Assembly (NCBI GenBank): GCA_023213395.1
Contig: CM041465.1
Span: 54,815,741 to 54,879,740 of the forward strand
Length of the DNA: 64,000 nt
DNA from: Cycas panzhihuaensis
Taxonomy: Eukaryota > Cycadophyta
Reading direction: 5' to 3'
Shown here: positions 13,070 through 23,218 of the stretch, one piece after another
How the letters are laid out: the number at the start of each line of letters is the position of its first letter
Position numbering within the stretch: the first letter of the stretch is position 1
Program-made: the position numbers and the translations under genes
The notes under the pieces: model-generated
The model's database searches: none
The model's input: the letters and a program-made list of their open reading frames with translations, nothing else
Told to the model about the DNA's origin: nothing

Positions 13070-13081
13070 GCTTTGATATGA
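13070..13081 (-). promoter_or_regulatory. Decayed primer-binding site of copia-I
   Basis: The minus strand reads TCATATCAAAGCTTAT about 8 bases from the 5' LTR end, against TGGTATCAGAGCTTA expected for a tRNA-Met primer site. Two of its three differences are G-to-A changes. Confidence 0.55.
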
Positions 13082-13089
13082 TGTAGAAC

Positions 13090-13216
13090 TGTTAAAATTA
13101 AATAACATGAATGGAGAACCTAAATGAAAGCATTAATTGCCAATTAATATAAAAATTAATTTTACTCTATTGATAAAATCTTAAAGATAATTATCTCTTA
13201 TTAAATTTTTATAATG

Positions 13217-13247
<31 letters not shown>

Positions 13248-13424
13248 CAACTTCAAAAAAGAATTTAAATCTTATCTATTAGATACATATGATATGAGAC
13301 TTATAACCTCTAATGGCTCATCACTCACATAATAATAAAATAAACTAAATCTAATATAATATAAAATATTAAAGGGGAGGCATAACCCAAATTTATAATC
13401 CACAAATAAACATTAATGTCAACA
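13090..13424 (-). repeat. 5' LTR of copia-I
   Basis: On the minus strand it starts TGTTGACATTAATG and ends TTTTAACA, giving the TG...CA ends of an LTR. It aligns with 6493-6816 and differs mainly by an (AT)n expansion at about 13221-13246 and scattered substitutions. Confidence 0.85.
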
Positions 13425-14660
13425 CTAAATTAGATACCTATATTGAAAATTTGGCTAAATAAATTATTCTTACATCCTTGAGTTTCTAAAGTTCATTTCA
13501 AATCACATTTTTAATTTTAGGGTTGATTACACTTTGCTTTTGTCTAAAAGGCTTTACTCTTAATTTGAGTAGAATAGTATGTTGAGTGATCTAAGGATTA
13601 AAGATTTTAGGCCTACATAGGTCTAGTGAATACATCTTTATATTTGTACAAAGTTCAATAAATTTTTGTTTCTCTTCTTCAGTGTGTTTTGGACCAATAT
13701 AAATGATTTTGGGGTCCTTAATAGTATTTAAGTTAATAATAATGTTCTTTTGGATATTCCTTTTTGAAGGCTTCTCTTCAGTTGTACCATTTTGATTACA
13801 TCATTAGAGTTAAACAAAGACTCTAAATAAATCATCCCCTTAGGGATTTTATTAGTCTTTAACTATATTAAGTCTTCATTTAGGAGTATACCTTTTCCTT
13901 ATTGAACAATCTATATTTCTTCATTGGTGGTTATAATGTTTATAAAATCCCCTTGTCTTTGCATGAAGGCCAAGATTTACTTGTCATCCTTAAAAACCTA
14001 CCAATGATGAAAATTATTTAGTATTGAGGCATGGACCATAATTTTAGCAACTCTTGTTTACTGGAAGATCCATGAGTTATGTCAGATAAATAAGCATTCA
14101 CTACAAGGGAATCAACCCATTAATTATTTTTGTTAGGGATATATTCCATTATAATTACTTCAAATACTTCTAGAATATCCCAAACTCTCTATCTAAAAAA
14201 GCCCTTCTTAAATTATTCCATTGAGCTTTTTTTCTTTAATCTTGTTAACTCATAGAAGTAATTTATAGTTAATGTTATTTCAAATTATTTTATGAATAAT
14301 CTAACAAACTCCTCTTATAGTAGGATTTGATTTGTTAAATTGGTCCTTTTTAATCTTTGCCATCATTTACATATAATGTTATTTGGGTATAAAATGATAA
14401 GGGGAACCTTCTTATTATCATCCTTTTTCTAACTAAAAATATTATTTCATTTGTTAAATCCAAACTCTTAGTCCATGGACATTTTATTCCTTATTAAAGC
14501 ATTGCAGTGTTATTTATTTATAAAAAAAAACCCTATATATTGAGGAATTAGAGGTAATCAAAGTAAGAATTGAATGGATTTATCTTTTAGTCTTCTATAG
14601 AGAGGCTTTCATAGTAATTTTAATACATTATTATTAGTTCATTTATATCCTTAGATTGGG
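13425..14660 (-). pseudogene. Gypsy gag to RT N-terminus remnant (gypsy-2)
   Basis: On the minus strand the part near 13430-13720 gives GPKHTEEEKQKFIEL, ITQHTILLKL, KPFRQKQ and finally FSI-VSNLV. This is the approach to the RT domain in Tat/Athila-type gypsy elements, where the HTIPL and KPVRQK blocks precede WVSN. Further up (about 14220-14400) is a weak gag-like stretch containing YELTRLK. Between them, no clear protease was seen. The reading frame continues across copia-I into 6492. Confidence 0.7.
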
Positions 14661-14665
14661 ATGGT

Positions 14666-15065
14666 TGTTGGGGTTAATTGTCATCACCCCTCTCCTACCT
14701 TCCAACTAGGAGTGCATACCTCATCTTCATCAATTTATACATGTGGGTGCTCAACATGTGTAGATAAGTTTAAGGTAAGTTTAAGTTAATTTGAGTTAAG
14801 TTTATTTTGAGTTAAGTTTGTATTATTTTATTGTAATTTGAATTTCAGGGGTTGAGGAGTTTCCCTCCTCCCCCAAACTATATAATTTGAGGGGTGTACA
14901 ACCCTGGTGTCTTTAGACACCGCCTTTATTGTGGACATTTGTAATACTCTCCTCACAAATATGGATTGAATATACAAGTTTTATGTGTTTATGCTACTAT
15001 GCAATAATGATGTATTGATGATTTATTCATGTTCTACCCTATTCTCCTACATTTTATTTCCTTCA
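14666..15065 (+). repeat. 5' LTR of element A
   Basis: Starts TGTTGGGGTTAATTG and ends CCTTCA. It contains a TATATAA box at 14879-14885 and a hairpin at 14906-14921. It aligns with 20534-20914 and, more loosely, with the LTRs of B, C and D. Confidence 0.93.
14879..14921 (+). promoter_or_regulatory. LTR TATA box and hairpin near the predicted transcript start
   Basis: TATATAA (14879-14885) is followed 20 bases later by GGTGTCTTTAGACACC (14906-14921), a perfect 6-bp stem with a 4-base loop. At that distance from a TATA box the hairpin should fall at or just after the transcript 5' end, that is at the start of the R region. The same stem is present in the 5' LTR of C, both LTRs of B and the left LTR of D. 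Confidence 0.55.
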
Positions 15066-15067
15066 TT

Positions 15068-15079
15068 TGGTATCAGAGC
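15068..15079 (+). promoter_or_regulatory. Primer-binding site of element A
   Basis: TGGTATCAGAGC, a perfect match to the site complementary to the 3' end of plant initiator tRNA-Met, two bases after the LTR. Confidence 0.93.
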
Positions 15080-16320
15080 AAGTTTATGATCCATTGTTGA
15101 TGTTTTCTTTGAAGAAGCAATAAGATTTATTGATATGTATAACATATTTACTCACAAGCAAGAAATATCGGTTATATTCATTTTCTGCAAGTTTTTTCAG
15201 TAGTTTCTTATATTTTTTATCAGATATTTGATTATTCTTGAAGATATACTTGTGATATAACAAACATATTTCATATTTTCTTCAGATTTGTGTAGCTGTA
15301 TAGTTGCAAACAACAAATATCAAGTTGTTATCACTCCATAAGAGGTTTTATTAACAAGTTTTATATATTTTCTATCATATATTTGACTATTTTCAAACAT
15401 ATTTCATCTTTTTATCCAATACTTTTTTAGATCTATGCAGGATTTCAGCTACAAGCAATATTTATTTAAAGTTCTCTTCAGATCTTCTATATATCTTTTA
15501 AATCTACGTATTTTATTATTTTTTGGTATATTCTTATCTATTTATCTTATATTTTCTTAGATCTGTGTAGGAGTTTGACTACAAGCAATATTTACTTAAA
15601 GTTTTCTTTAGATCTACTATATATCCTCCAAATATGCTCATTTTATCAAATATTAGATAGTTTTTTGGTTTATTTTGTTTATATCTATAATATTTACTCA
15701 AGTTTTCTTCAGATTTGCTAAATATTTTTTAGATTTGCCATATATTCATCAGATCTTCTTATTTTATCAAATATTTCATCATTTTTTGGGTTTATTTATT
15801 TCAAATCTGCTATACTTGTTTCAGATCTATAATATTGCCTATATATCTATAATATTTATTAAATTTTCTTTTCAGATCTATATATTTTTTCATATATTTG
15901 ACCATTTTTTTAAGTTATTTTTCAGATCTACAAGTTTTGGATGCATATTCAACCCAATAAGCTTTCTAAAGAAGCATATACAACATATCTCATCTTTAGA
16001 AGTTTATTTTTCTGCTGTAAATCTGCTACAGTTGTTACTAGGTTCTTCATATTTATTTTTAGATCTAAAACATATATTTATAATTTTTGTGATACATTTG
16101 CTCCAACATATTTGAAATATTTTAGATTCAAATATACATGTATTTTATTTATTTGATATATTTCTATTAATATTTAAAAATTTTCTTAATTTTATTGTGA
16201 CTCTATTATATGATTATATTCCTCCATTAAATGTTTTTTACTGTTATTATTTGAAGAATTTTTTTGTGAAACCTCAAAGTATATTTGAAAGATTTCAAAC
16301 ACAATACTCATCTTTTATAT
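15080..16320 (+). repeat. AGATCT-rich degenerate leader repeats of element A
   Basis: A T-rich stretch with about ten AGATCT or near-AGATCT hexamers, set in recurring phrases such as TTTTATCAAATATT and CAGATCTATA. The spacing is irregular, as in decayed tandem repeats. Equivalent leaders occur in B, C and D. The open frame at 15675-16115 is only a by-product of this T-rich composition (Phe/Ile/Tyr) and is not treated as a gene. Confidence 0.7.
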
Positions 16321-16322
16321 TT

Positions 16323-16326
<4 letters not shown>

Positions 16327-16396
<70 letters not shown>
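16327..16396. repeat. (AT)n followed by a 28-base T run
   Basis: About 42 bases of alternating AT run into an uninterrupted T tract (16369-16396). It sits at the boundary between the leader repeats and the captured host-like segment. Confidence 0.95.
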
Positions 16397-16559
16397 CCTG
16401 CTATATTTTACATTTGTTCCATTTGCTGATGAGCTGGATCTCTCTTTTACAACCTTCTGTTTCTTGATATTTTTTCTGTAAACCACATATACAACTTTCT
16501 ATTCACAGAGGATTGGGTTGCCAAAACATACAGAATTCCAAAAGCTAAAATAGTGACCA

Positions 16560-16990
16560 TTTTTTAAGACCAGCTATTATTAACCACCTCAATGGTGAGG
16601 TTCCAAAAGAATATACAAAACTAAAAGGCTTACTCAAGCTAAGCCTAAGAAACTACAGTTTGCAAGGACCTATTTTAGATTTTAGCAAATTTTAAAGCCT
16701 GGTGTACTTAGATTTAATCTACAATCAATTTGAGAGAGTCATTCCAACTGATCCTTTCTCCTCAAACATTACTACAATAAATTTATCCTACAATAATCTT
16801 AGTGGATCAATGCCAAAAAGCTTTAATAATCTGCCCAACCTTTAGGCTCTTCTACTGAAGAACAACTAGATAAGTGGTTCACTTCCACCTGAGCTTGGGA
16901 GTTATTTGGCATCAAAATCTTCTATGTCTGATATAATCATCAACTTTCAAAACAATTCTCTCATACATTATTAACATCTTGTCCTTTGCT
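16560..16990 (+). pseudogene. Captured LRR receptor-like kinase fragment
   Basis: One frame gives about four consecutive plant leucine-rich repeats. Visible pieces are NHLNGEVPKEYTKLKGL, LLKLSLRNYSLQGPI, LVYLDLIYNQF, ITTINLSYNNLSGSMP and ISGSLPPELGS, then FQNNSL. The LxxLxLxxNxLxGxIP spacing is that of receptor-kinase ectodomains, and the SLRNxSLQGP phrase resembles LRR subfamily VIII. Three codons are stops. No start, signal peptide, membrane segment or kinase domain is present. It lies in sense orientation inside element A, between leader and conserved module, and is unlike any retrotransposon protein. No intron interrupts these repeats, although genes of this type often have introns between LRR units, so capture from a spliced RNA is possible. 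Confidence 0.85.
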
Positions 16991-17690
16991 TCTAAAAACA
17001 TCCTTTAAAATAATTACATAGGATTGATATTACTTGTACAGCCCAAGAATAAAAGCCTAAACACGTTTGGTCCAGAAATGGACTACTCTACATCACCTTA
17101 TGCAAGGGGAATGAATCAAACCCTCTCTCCAGCGGTTGCTCCAAAACAAGCATTTGAACTTTTATTCAAGTAAATTTGATGCTAGAAAATAGCCATTCTA
17201 TCATTTTGGTATTAAGTACCATGCAAACTCAAAGAACCTCTGGTGGTGTGGTTAAAATAGTTTTCATGGGATAAGTCTGTTGTCACGCCTTTCTGCTTCA
17301 TTTTGATGTTACTTTATTATGTGGATTTTTCTTTGTTTTGAGATATTTAGTGGAGGATTTGTTTGGATCTATATTGTTGAGGGAAAATAGAGTGAATGGC
17401 TTAAGTATTAGATTGGATTAATTGCAATCATTTTTTCGCTTGGAAACGGTGAAATATCTAGGCATTTACAAAAATTTTGTGATTTTTATCGTCTGCTTTG
17501 AGGCCAATGAAGTACTTTTTTCATTGACATGGAGACCATTGAGCGGTTTCAGGGTTGTTAACATGCTTACAGTTCTACGGTGCAGTAAAGGCTGCTCTAA
17601 GATTATTTGATGGTAGAATTTGTTTACCCAACAAAGTATCACCATCGCTCATAGTGACTCTGCTTTGCATATCCAGGGAGTAATTTTGTA
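16991..17690 (+). other. Cargo sequence of element A, unidentified
   Basis: Less AT-rich than the element's own parts. It continues directly from the LRR fragment and contains a 62-codon open frame (17422-17610) without any domain I recognise. It is likely more captured host DNA. Confidence 0.4.
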
Positions 17691-17702
17691 TTGAACCATG
17701 TA

Positions 17703-18221
17703 TTATTGAAACCCCAATTTTTTTATAATGGTGGCTTGGAACCAACCTTTGTAGTATTCTTCCTGAACAGATTCTGTAGCCAAAGTTCCATAGTTGAAGG
17801 ATTCCCAGAAGCTAAAACCATCCTTATCCTCAACTTCATTCTCATCGTAATCATTAAAAGAATCCATGTCAAACACATCGACATATTCACATTTTACAGG
17901 GTTAATAGTAAGTGTGACCAGAGACAATATAAGTCTTAGATAGATGAATACTTTGCATGGTGGGAGAGGGATGAATGTTGAATCCAAGCCAAATGGAACT
18001 GAATCAAATCAAAAAGACCCTACCATTCCTGTGGCCTTGAATCTTTCCTGACCATCTATACCAAAGGATCCTCCTTCGTCTTGTGCGTGCTCTCCTCCCT
18101 CTGCAAGCGATGACTGCGTGATAGGCTGTGATAGCATAAGAGGCGTGAAGGAGTTTATTGGCGGTGATTGCGGCAAGACATCTACAACTGTAGTGACAAT
18201 AGCAATCAGGGTAGTGGCCAT
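17703..18221 (-). pseudogene. Captured antisense host fragment, unidentified
   Basis: Two adjacent minus-strand frames look gene-like. The first (18221-18009, 70 codons) opens with MATTLIAIVTTVVDVLPQ and ends near a GGTAGGG that could be a splice donor. The second (17987-17703, 94 codons) has a hydrophobic stretch followed by an acidic segment with DMDSFNDYDENEVEDKDG and FSFWESFNYGT. Base composition is richer in GC than the surroundings. I do not recognise the protein. It is opposite in orientation to the LRR fragment, so the cargo of A would be a fusion of at least two sources. Confidence 0.4.
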
Positions 18222-18240
18222 TTTTATTCTAAATGTCCCT

Positions 18241-18298
18241 TTTATTATATATATATGTGTGTATGTGTGTGCGCGCGTATGTGTGTGTTTTATATATA
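18241..18298. repeat. Alternating TA/TG/CG purine-pyrimidine tract
   Basis: TATATATATGTGTGTATGTGTGTGCGCGCGTATGTG-type sequence, split here only for description. It marks the 3' edge of the cargo of element A, before the conserved module. Confidence 0.85.
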
Positions 18299-18359
18299 AA
18301 GTTTAAAAATATTAAATTAAATTTTATATCTTTTTAAAACCAACATTTAAAAGATACTA

Positions 18360-19410
18360 GCCCCCTCATATACTCAGCCCCCGGTCACAAGACATCTCCA
18401 TATGACCATTAGTTAGGGGCCAACATAAAAGTTATAAAGTTTTCTTTTTCTTTTTTTTTTATTTTTCATTTTACATAGGGTAATTGGCATTTTTTTACTA
18501 TAACTTTTCACTGGGCCATCAATTTCTGATAAAACCTATCCCATTGCATCTAAGAATTTCTGTAGTATGATTTTGCATGGTCATATGACCAATTTGGAGC
18601 TGATTTGACCCATTTTCAGTCAGTTTAAAGTCAGTCATTCATTTTTAAATCATTTTGAACCTTTTTCATAAAAACCTTTTTTTGTCAAATTATATTTTCT
18701 CACCGGGAGATTATTTTCTACCTGAATCTATTCTACAGTCATCTACTATCAACAATCTTCATTACCACTTATTTATTTTATTTTTTAAGATTTATTTTAA
18801 TCATTAAAAGTGATACTTTAGTGTTTTTTAGCACTTTTTAAACTTTTTACCATAAGCGTACTTGTTGCCATTTTCATTGTAACTTTTCTGTTTTATATCA
18901 GAATTCAGTTTCTTTAGTTTTTTTGGGAAGCTAACTCACTCCTCTTCGAACTGACACTATTTTTTATAAGTTTTAAAGAGTTTTTGATGATTTTCAAAGC
19001 CATCAAAGTTCAGATGCTTAATAGCCTTTAATCTGCCATAGTTACACATTTTGTATATATTATTTCTCAAAATTTCAATTGAAAGTATATTAAGCAACCT
19101 TTCTAAATCATAATTGATTATTTTATAGTATTTTATAAGTATTTTATTAGTATTTTTATACTATTTTGAGCCCTAGGCTGCTATTAGGTCTCAAAAAGAG
19201 GTCTATACCTTTGGTTTATCAAAATCTTGACTTGTAGAAATCAGTTTTAAAAAAAGTTAGTTCTATTGAATAGACATTTCATTAATCTTCATACTAGTAA
19301 AGTTTCATATTATTCTGACATCGTTTAGTATAGATTTGAAGCTGTTAAACTTGAGTATCTAAGATACACCAAGATTAACTTATTCTAACATTTTATTTTT
19401 CATTTTTAAA
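18360..19410 (+). other. Conserved noncoding module of the A-D family (copy A)
   Basis: This stretch recurs in B (41000-42000, reverse), C (49560-50800) and D (57334-58350, reverse). Shared landmarks are the GGGTAATTGGC-like start, CTGATAAAACCTAT, GGAGCTGATTTGACC, TTTTTAGCACTTTT, CCTAGGCTGCTATTAGG and GCTGTTAAACTTGAG. It has no long open frame. It lies between the variable cargo and the gag-like ORF, so it is a constant internal part of the element, perhaps a packaging or splicing region. Confidence 0.75.
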
Positions 19411-19749
19411 GTTTATTTTAGATTTACATATTTAAGAGGATATTTATTACACTTCAAATCTAGTTATATATTCATTATATTTTAAATTCTATATGAAATC
19501 ATATCTTATAAGGTTATCATTTATTCGAAAGGTATACATTTATTAAAAAGTACTTTTTTTATTCATCCTTGTTGAAAAGCTTATTTATTTATTGCACTTA
19601 TAAAAGTTGCATTTAATTGATTCACTTTTAAAGGGCATTACATCTCTTTCAAAAAGTTTATTTGAAATCATATATGTTCATTAGTTTATTGACCTTTTTT
19701 GACTTAGTAAAAACATATTTCCTTTTATATACTAAAGTTTTTTTATAAA

Positions 19750-20391
19750 ATGGCAATTAATCATGATTAAGTGCAATTTCCTATATTTGATGGCCATAAT
19801 TTTTTACAATGGCATAGGACAATGCAAAACTATTTTATTACACATGATCTTTGGACTTACGTATAGAATGACTATGATATTAGTATTAAAAAAAATATTA
19901 AAAAAGATAATGAATCATTAGCTTTAATATTTTGCACTATAAATGATGATGTCATTTCTAAAGTTTATGAATTAACAACTTCTAAATCCATATGGGATAT
20001 CTTAATTTCCACTTATGGGGGAGATACCCTCAATATATTTGACATTAAATTTATTAAGCATGTGAGACAGGTACCAGAACATGTGGATTATAATGACAAA
20101 ACTAAGGAAGATTCAAATCAAATGCATGATCAACTTGTTGCACAAGAACCTGATCCTTCGTTTGAGGGGGAGAATGAATCTTATGATATGACAACGAGAA
20201 AATATGATGATATAATAATTGTTCACAACACAAAGTCTTCAAAAGACAAAGTTCAAGTTCAAAGTTTTCTTAAAGTTTCAGTTGACAAAGTCAAAGTTGC
20301 AGCTATTTATTTTTGTACAAATCAAACTTCATTTACTTATAGATTTTTTGTAGCTATATTCACCTATAGATTTTTTTACACCACTCCATGA
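19750..20391 (+). pseudogene. gag-like ORF of element A (UBN2/DUF4219-type)
   Basis: About 214 codons starting at ATG 19750, with stops at codon 7 and about codon 40. The N-terminal half has FPIFDGHNF, QWHRTMQNYFITHDLW, IFCTINDD and ELTTSKSIWDILISTYGGD. This is the copia-type gag pattern in which a Trp-containing helix precedes the SKxxWDxL block. The second half is acidic and polar (DPSFEGENESYD) and has no zinc knuckle. The downstream part from 20062 is open. It is shorter than a usual copia gag and leads straight to the polypurine tract rather than to pol. Element C has the best-preserved counterpart. Confidence 0.8.
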
Positions 20392-20520
20392 TAGAAGGAC
20401 ACATGTTGCTAGAAAGTTGAAGCAAGTTAATAAAGATCAAGTTAAGAGACAGAATTTTAAAGTTTTTTTTCAAGTACAAATTCCATAAATTTAAAGAGAA
20501 GACATTGCTTGTGATGACCA

Positions 20521-20533
20521 TTAAGGGGGAGAA
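20521..20533 (+). promoter_or_regulatory. Polypurine tract of element A
   Basis: TTAAGGGGGAGAA directly abuts the 3' LTR and would prime plus-strand DNA synthesis. Confidence 0.9.
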
Positions 20534-20914
20534 TGTTGGGGTTAATAGTCATCACCCATCTCCTACCTTCCAACCAGGAGTGCACACCTCATCTTTATTA
20601 ATTTACACATGTGGGTGATCAACATGTGTGGATAAGTTTAAGTTAATTTGAGTTATGTTGGTATTATTTTATTGTTATTTAAATGTCAGGGGTTGAAGAG
20701 TTTTCCTCCTCCCCCAAACTATATAATTTGAGGGGTGTGCAACCCTAGTGTCTTTATACACTGTGTTCATTGTGGACATTTATAATACTCTCCTTAAAAA
20801 CATGGATTGAATATACAAGTTTTATGTATTTATGCTACTATGCAACAATGATATATTGATATATTAATGATTTATTCATGTTCTGCCCTATTCTCCTACA
20901 TTTTATTTCCTTCA
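20534..20914 (+). repeat. 3' LTR of element A
   Basis: Starts TGTTGGGGTTAATAG and ends CCTTCA, followed by ATGAT. It is 19 bases shorter than the 5' LTR because of small deletions. Confidence 0.92.
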
Positions 20915-21861
20915 ATGATTGAGTTTCATTCATATCTTTAAAATATAATTATTAAATTTCTTCAATATTTTCTCCCTTCCTTCATTAATGCCATTCCTAA
21001 ATTCTTCCTTAATTATCTTTAATATTCATTATATTTGAGTTTTATCTATATTTTGTTGACTTTGTTGTCAATTTTGCATCCTCGACTTAATGAATATTCC
21101 CATTGTTTTAGGCTCAACATAAGACATCTAACATCAATCATAATTATATCAATATATCTCATATTATGTTATGAAGGCCTATAATTTAAAAAGGATAACT
21201 CTCTTAAGCTAATACTGAATTCTATAACTTCATGTACTTGTTCCATGTCTAAGGTTTCCATATAACTTTGAGTGAAAGTGCTTAGATTAAACAACCTAAT
21301 AAATCAAGGTTCAAGTCACAAATGGATACTTGAAGTTGACTAGTTTCCTTATGTGCTTTTTTATTTTTATTTTTTAACACAATAAGTTTTGTATGAGAAT
21401 AATATTTTTAAAGAAAATTTTATGCCTAAGTGTTTATAAGTATTCAACTAAAAATTTAATAGAGAACTTCTACTTTGGATAAAAAAATTAATAAAGGAGC
21501 TAAGCTTTAAAGTCTGATTATTCTATAATAGTTTTATAATCTTATTTTAAGCATAATGTGATGCTAAAAGTTTTTTTTTTTTTTAAGGTAAAATATGAAC
21601 AATTATATTTAATTAAAAAATATTATACAAATTATAACTACATAACATGGACCTATAACCCTTTAGGCTTAGAGTATTGAGAATGGAGATAAGAGGATTA
21701 CATAAAGCTTTATACAATGGCTTATAGAGAGAATTGAATTGAGATGAGTGTTAAAGCCAAAGGCAAGTCTCTTTGTGAATTTAATTAAAAGCCTAGTTGA
21801 AGGGAAGGAATAAGTCATGAAAATGGGTCATATTATAAATTCACTAAATTTCATACAAGGT
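20915..21861. other. Intergenic or decayed gypsy-2 sequence, no gene seen
   Basis: AT-rich sequence between elements A and E. It was contiguous with 14660 before A inserted and may hold the far upstream part of gypsy-2, but I found no domain in any frame. Confidence 0.5.
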
Positions 21862-22024
21862 TGTTAGGATAATGCCCAATTAACTAATGTATATGTGTAT
21901 CTTAGGCCCCTTAATACCACCTTGGACCTCCCTAGGACACCTTGAGCCACCTAGCATCATCAAGTAACCACCAGTAGCTGTCAAAGAGTTGACATAGCCA
22001 CCACAGGTAAATATTCAATTTATT

Positions 22025-22061
<37 letters not shown>

Positions 22062-22254
22062 TTTTTTCTTTTTTGAATTTTAAATGTTTGTCGGGTAGAG
22101 GCACTTGCTGCCTCCCCAAATTGATTTATTTATAGGTGGGGAATACCTCCCTAGTGTTTTTTAACACTATCAACTTATATTTCAAAAATTATTTACACTT
22201 TGAAATGATGTATATTCACCTGTAATCCTCTCGCTCTGCACCTCGAAGTCAACA
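21862..22254 (+). repeat. 5' LTR of element E
   Basis: Begins TGTTAGGATAATGCCCAATT and ends GAAGTCAACA. It carries an (AT)n tract at 22028-22056. It is followed by TTGGGTATTAAAGCTAGG, a mutated tRNA-Met primer site. Confidence 0.92.
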
Positions 22255-22978
22255 TTGGGTATTAAAGCTAGGTTCATTTGGGTTTAAGAGTTTCATGGTA
22301 AATTTTTATCACAATATTTTGGTATGTGTATGATATTATAAATTATTAATCATCAACATCATTAAAACTTTAGAAAATTATATATATTCATTCATCTTTC
22401 ATTTATATTTCATTTATTTCATTTTTTCATTTTTAGAACCATACATAATCAAATTAGAACTGGTGATTACAACTCACACATTGCTCAGAATAGTAGCATA
22501 TGAATAATCAAATTCTCTTACCACCAGAATAAATTGCACATGATTTTGTCGCTTCTACTGAGAGAAATCTTACCTGTAGTCACTGCATACCCATTTTTGG
22601 CCCATTTCACTTGAATGCTTCATTATGAGCCTACAAGCAACCATTTGACACGAACTTTTACTAGTCCCTTGTTATCTGGCATACCCAGCTACCCCTACTA
22701 TCTCGTGAGAAATGGTGCCCTTTATAGAGAGTTTGAAATAATTGAGTCTCCTCACTCAGTTTGCTCATTATTTTCATTATTTTTTAACTTATACAAAGTT
22801 TTTTTTTTTTTTTTTTTTTTTTTTTTGCAAATGAGTTAGCACTCCTTGGGCACCCTAGTGAAGTCATCCAAGTGAATATCAAAGATTACATCAAGGTCCT
22901 TATTTTGATCAATTGGTTGCTCGATTTGGATGGAGGACTGTGGAACCCCTTTCACAACATCTAATCGATTATTAGATC
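22255..22978 (+). other. Leader of element E, possible cargo
   Basis: About 720 bases between the PBS and the F insertion. The middle (about 22440-22740) is less AT-rich and contains a 74-codon open frame at 22615 with no known domain. A 28-base T run lies at 22799-22826. I see no gag N-terminus here, although one should lie before F. It may be decayed or replaced by captured DNA. Confidence 0.4.
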
Positions 22979-23206
22979 TATTTGAATATTAGTAATGCAC
23001 ATTTTTTATGTCCCATATACAAGTGGGTCCCATATACACTATCATAACATGTATTATAAAAACACATATAGTGTATCGTATGAAGCATTTATTGTAAGGA
23101 TGTTTTGTTAATATAATTTGAGGTACCTTAAGGGTACCATTTGATCCTAGAGGTGTTTCTATTCTATTTGTGAATATTAATTTTTATGCAGATTAGTTTT
23201 CCAATA
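22979..23206 (+). repeat. 5' LTR of element F
   Basis: About 228 bp, opening TATTTGAATATTAG where the partner has TGTTGGAATATTAG. It is followed immediately by the perfect PBS TGGTATCAGAGC at 23207-23218. Confidence 0.88.
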
Positions 23207-23218
23207 TGGTATCAGAGC

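Larger units (their letters stand above)
6493..13424 (-). mobile_element. Full-length Ty1/copia element nested in gypsy-2 (copia-I)
   Basis: Paired direct repeats at 6493-6816 and 13090-13424 are the 3' and 5' LTRs of a minus-strand element. A decayed PBS lies next to the 5' LTR and a purine-rich tract lies beside the 3' LTR. Coding order on the minus strand is gag with zinc knuckle (about 10960-10160), integrase (about 9800-8900), RT (about 8350-7300) and RNase H (7250-6830), the copia order. The insertion lies inside the gypsy-2 RT. No clean target-site duplication is left (CCTAT on one side, CTAAA on the other), consistent with age. Confidence 0.85.
5350..14665 (-). mobile_element. Second Ty3/gypsy relic, split by copia-I (gypsy-2)
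   Basis: Two minus-strand gypsy segments read continuously once copia-I (6493-13424) is removed. The upstream part (14660-13425) holds gag-like and RT N-terminal sequence ending in a VSNLV box. The downstream part (6492-5350) resumes with the KNRNI and VDFRNINK boxes and continues through RT to RNase H. The junction falls inside the first conserved RT block, as expected of a transposon landing in a coding region. Element A then interrupts the gag side at 14666. No LTRs were identified, and integrase is missing below about 5350, where gypsy-1 begins. Confidence 0.75.
14666..20914 (+). mobile_element. Element A: gag-only LTR element carrying host DNA
   Basis: Paired LTRs (14666-15065 and 20534-20914), a PBS directly after the first and a TTAAGGGGGAGAA polypurine tract directly before the second define a complete 6.2 kb element. 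Flanking bases are ATGGT and ATGAT, a target duplication with one change. Internally there is an AGATCT-rich leader, captured host-like sequence (about 16500-18240), a conserved module and a gag-like ORF. No protease, integrase, RT or RNase H is present in any frame. Mobilisation would need proteins from another element. Elements B, C and D belong to the same family. Confidence 0.92.

Noticed and set aside
15675-16115. 146-codon plus-strand open frame rich in Phe, Ile and Leu
   Set aside because: It runs through the AGATCT-rich T-rich leader repeats of element A, has no domain and is explained by composition.
21290-21330. GGTTCAAGTCAC, resembling a tRNA T-arm B box
   Set aside because: No cloverleaf can be built around it and no A box lies at the right distance.
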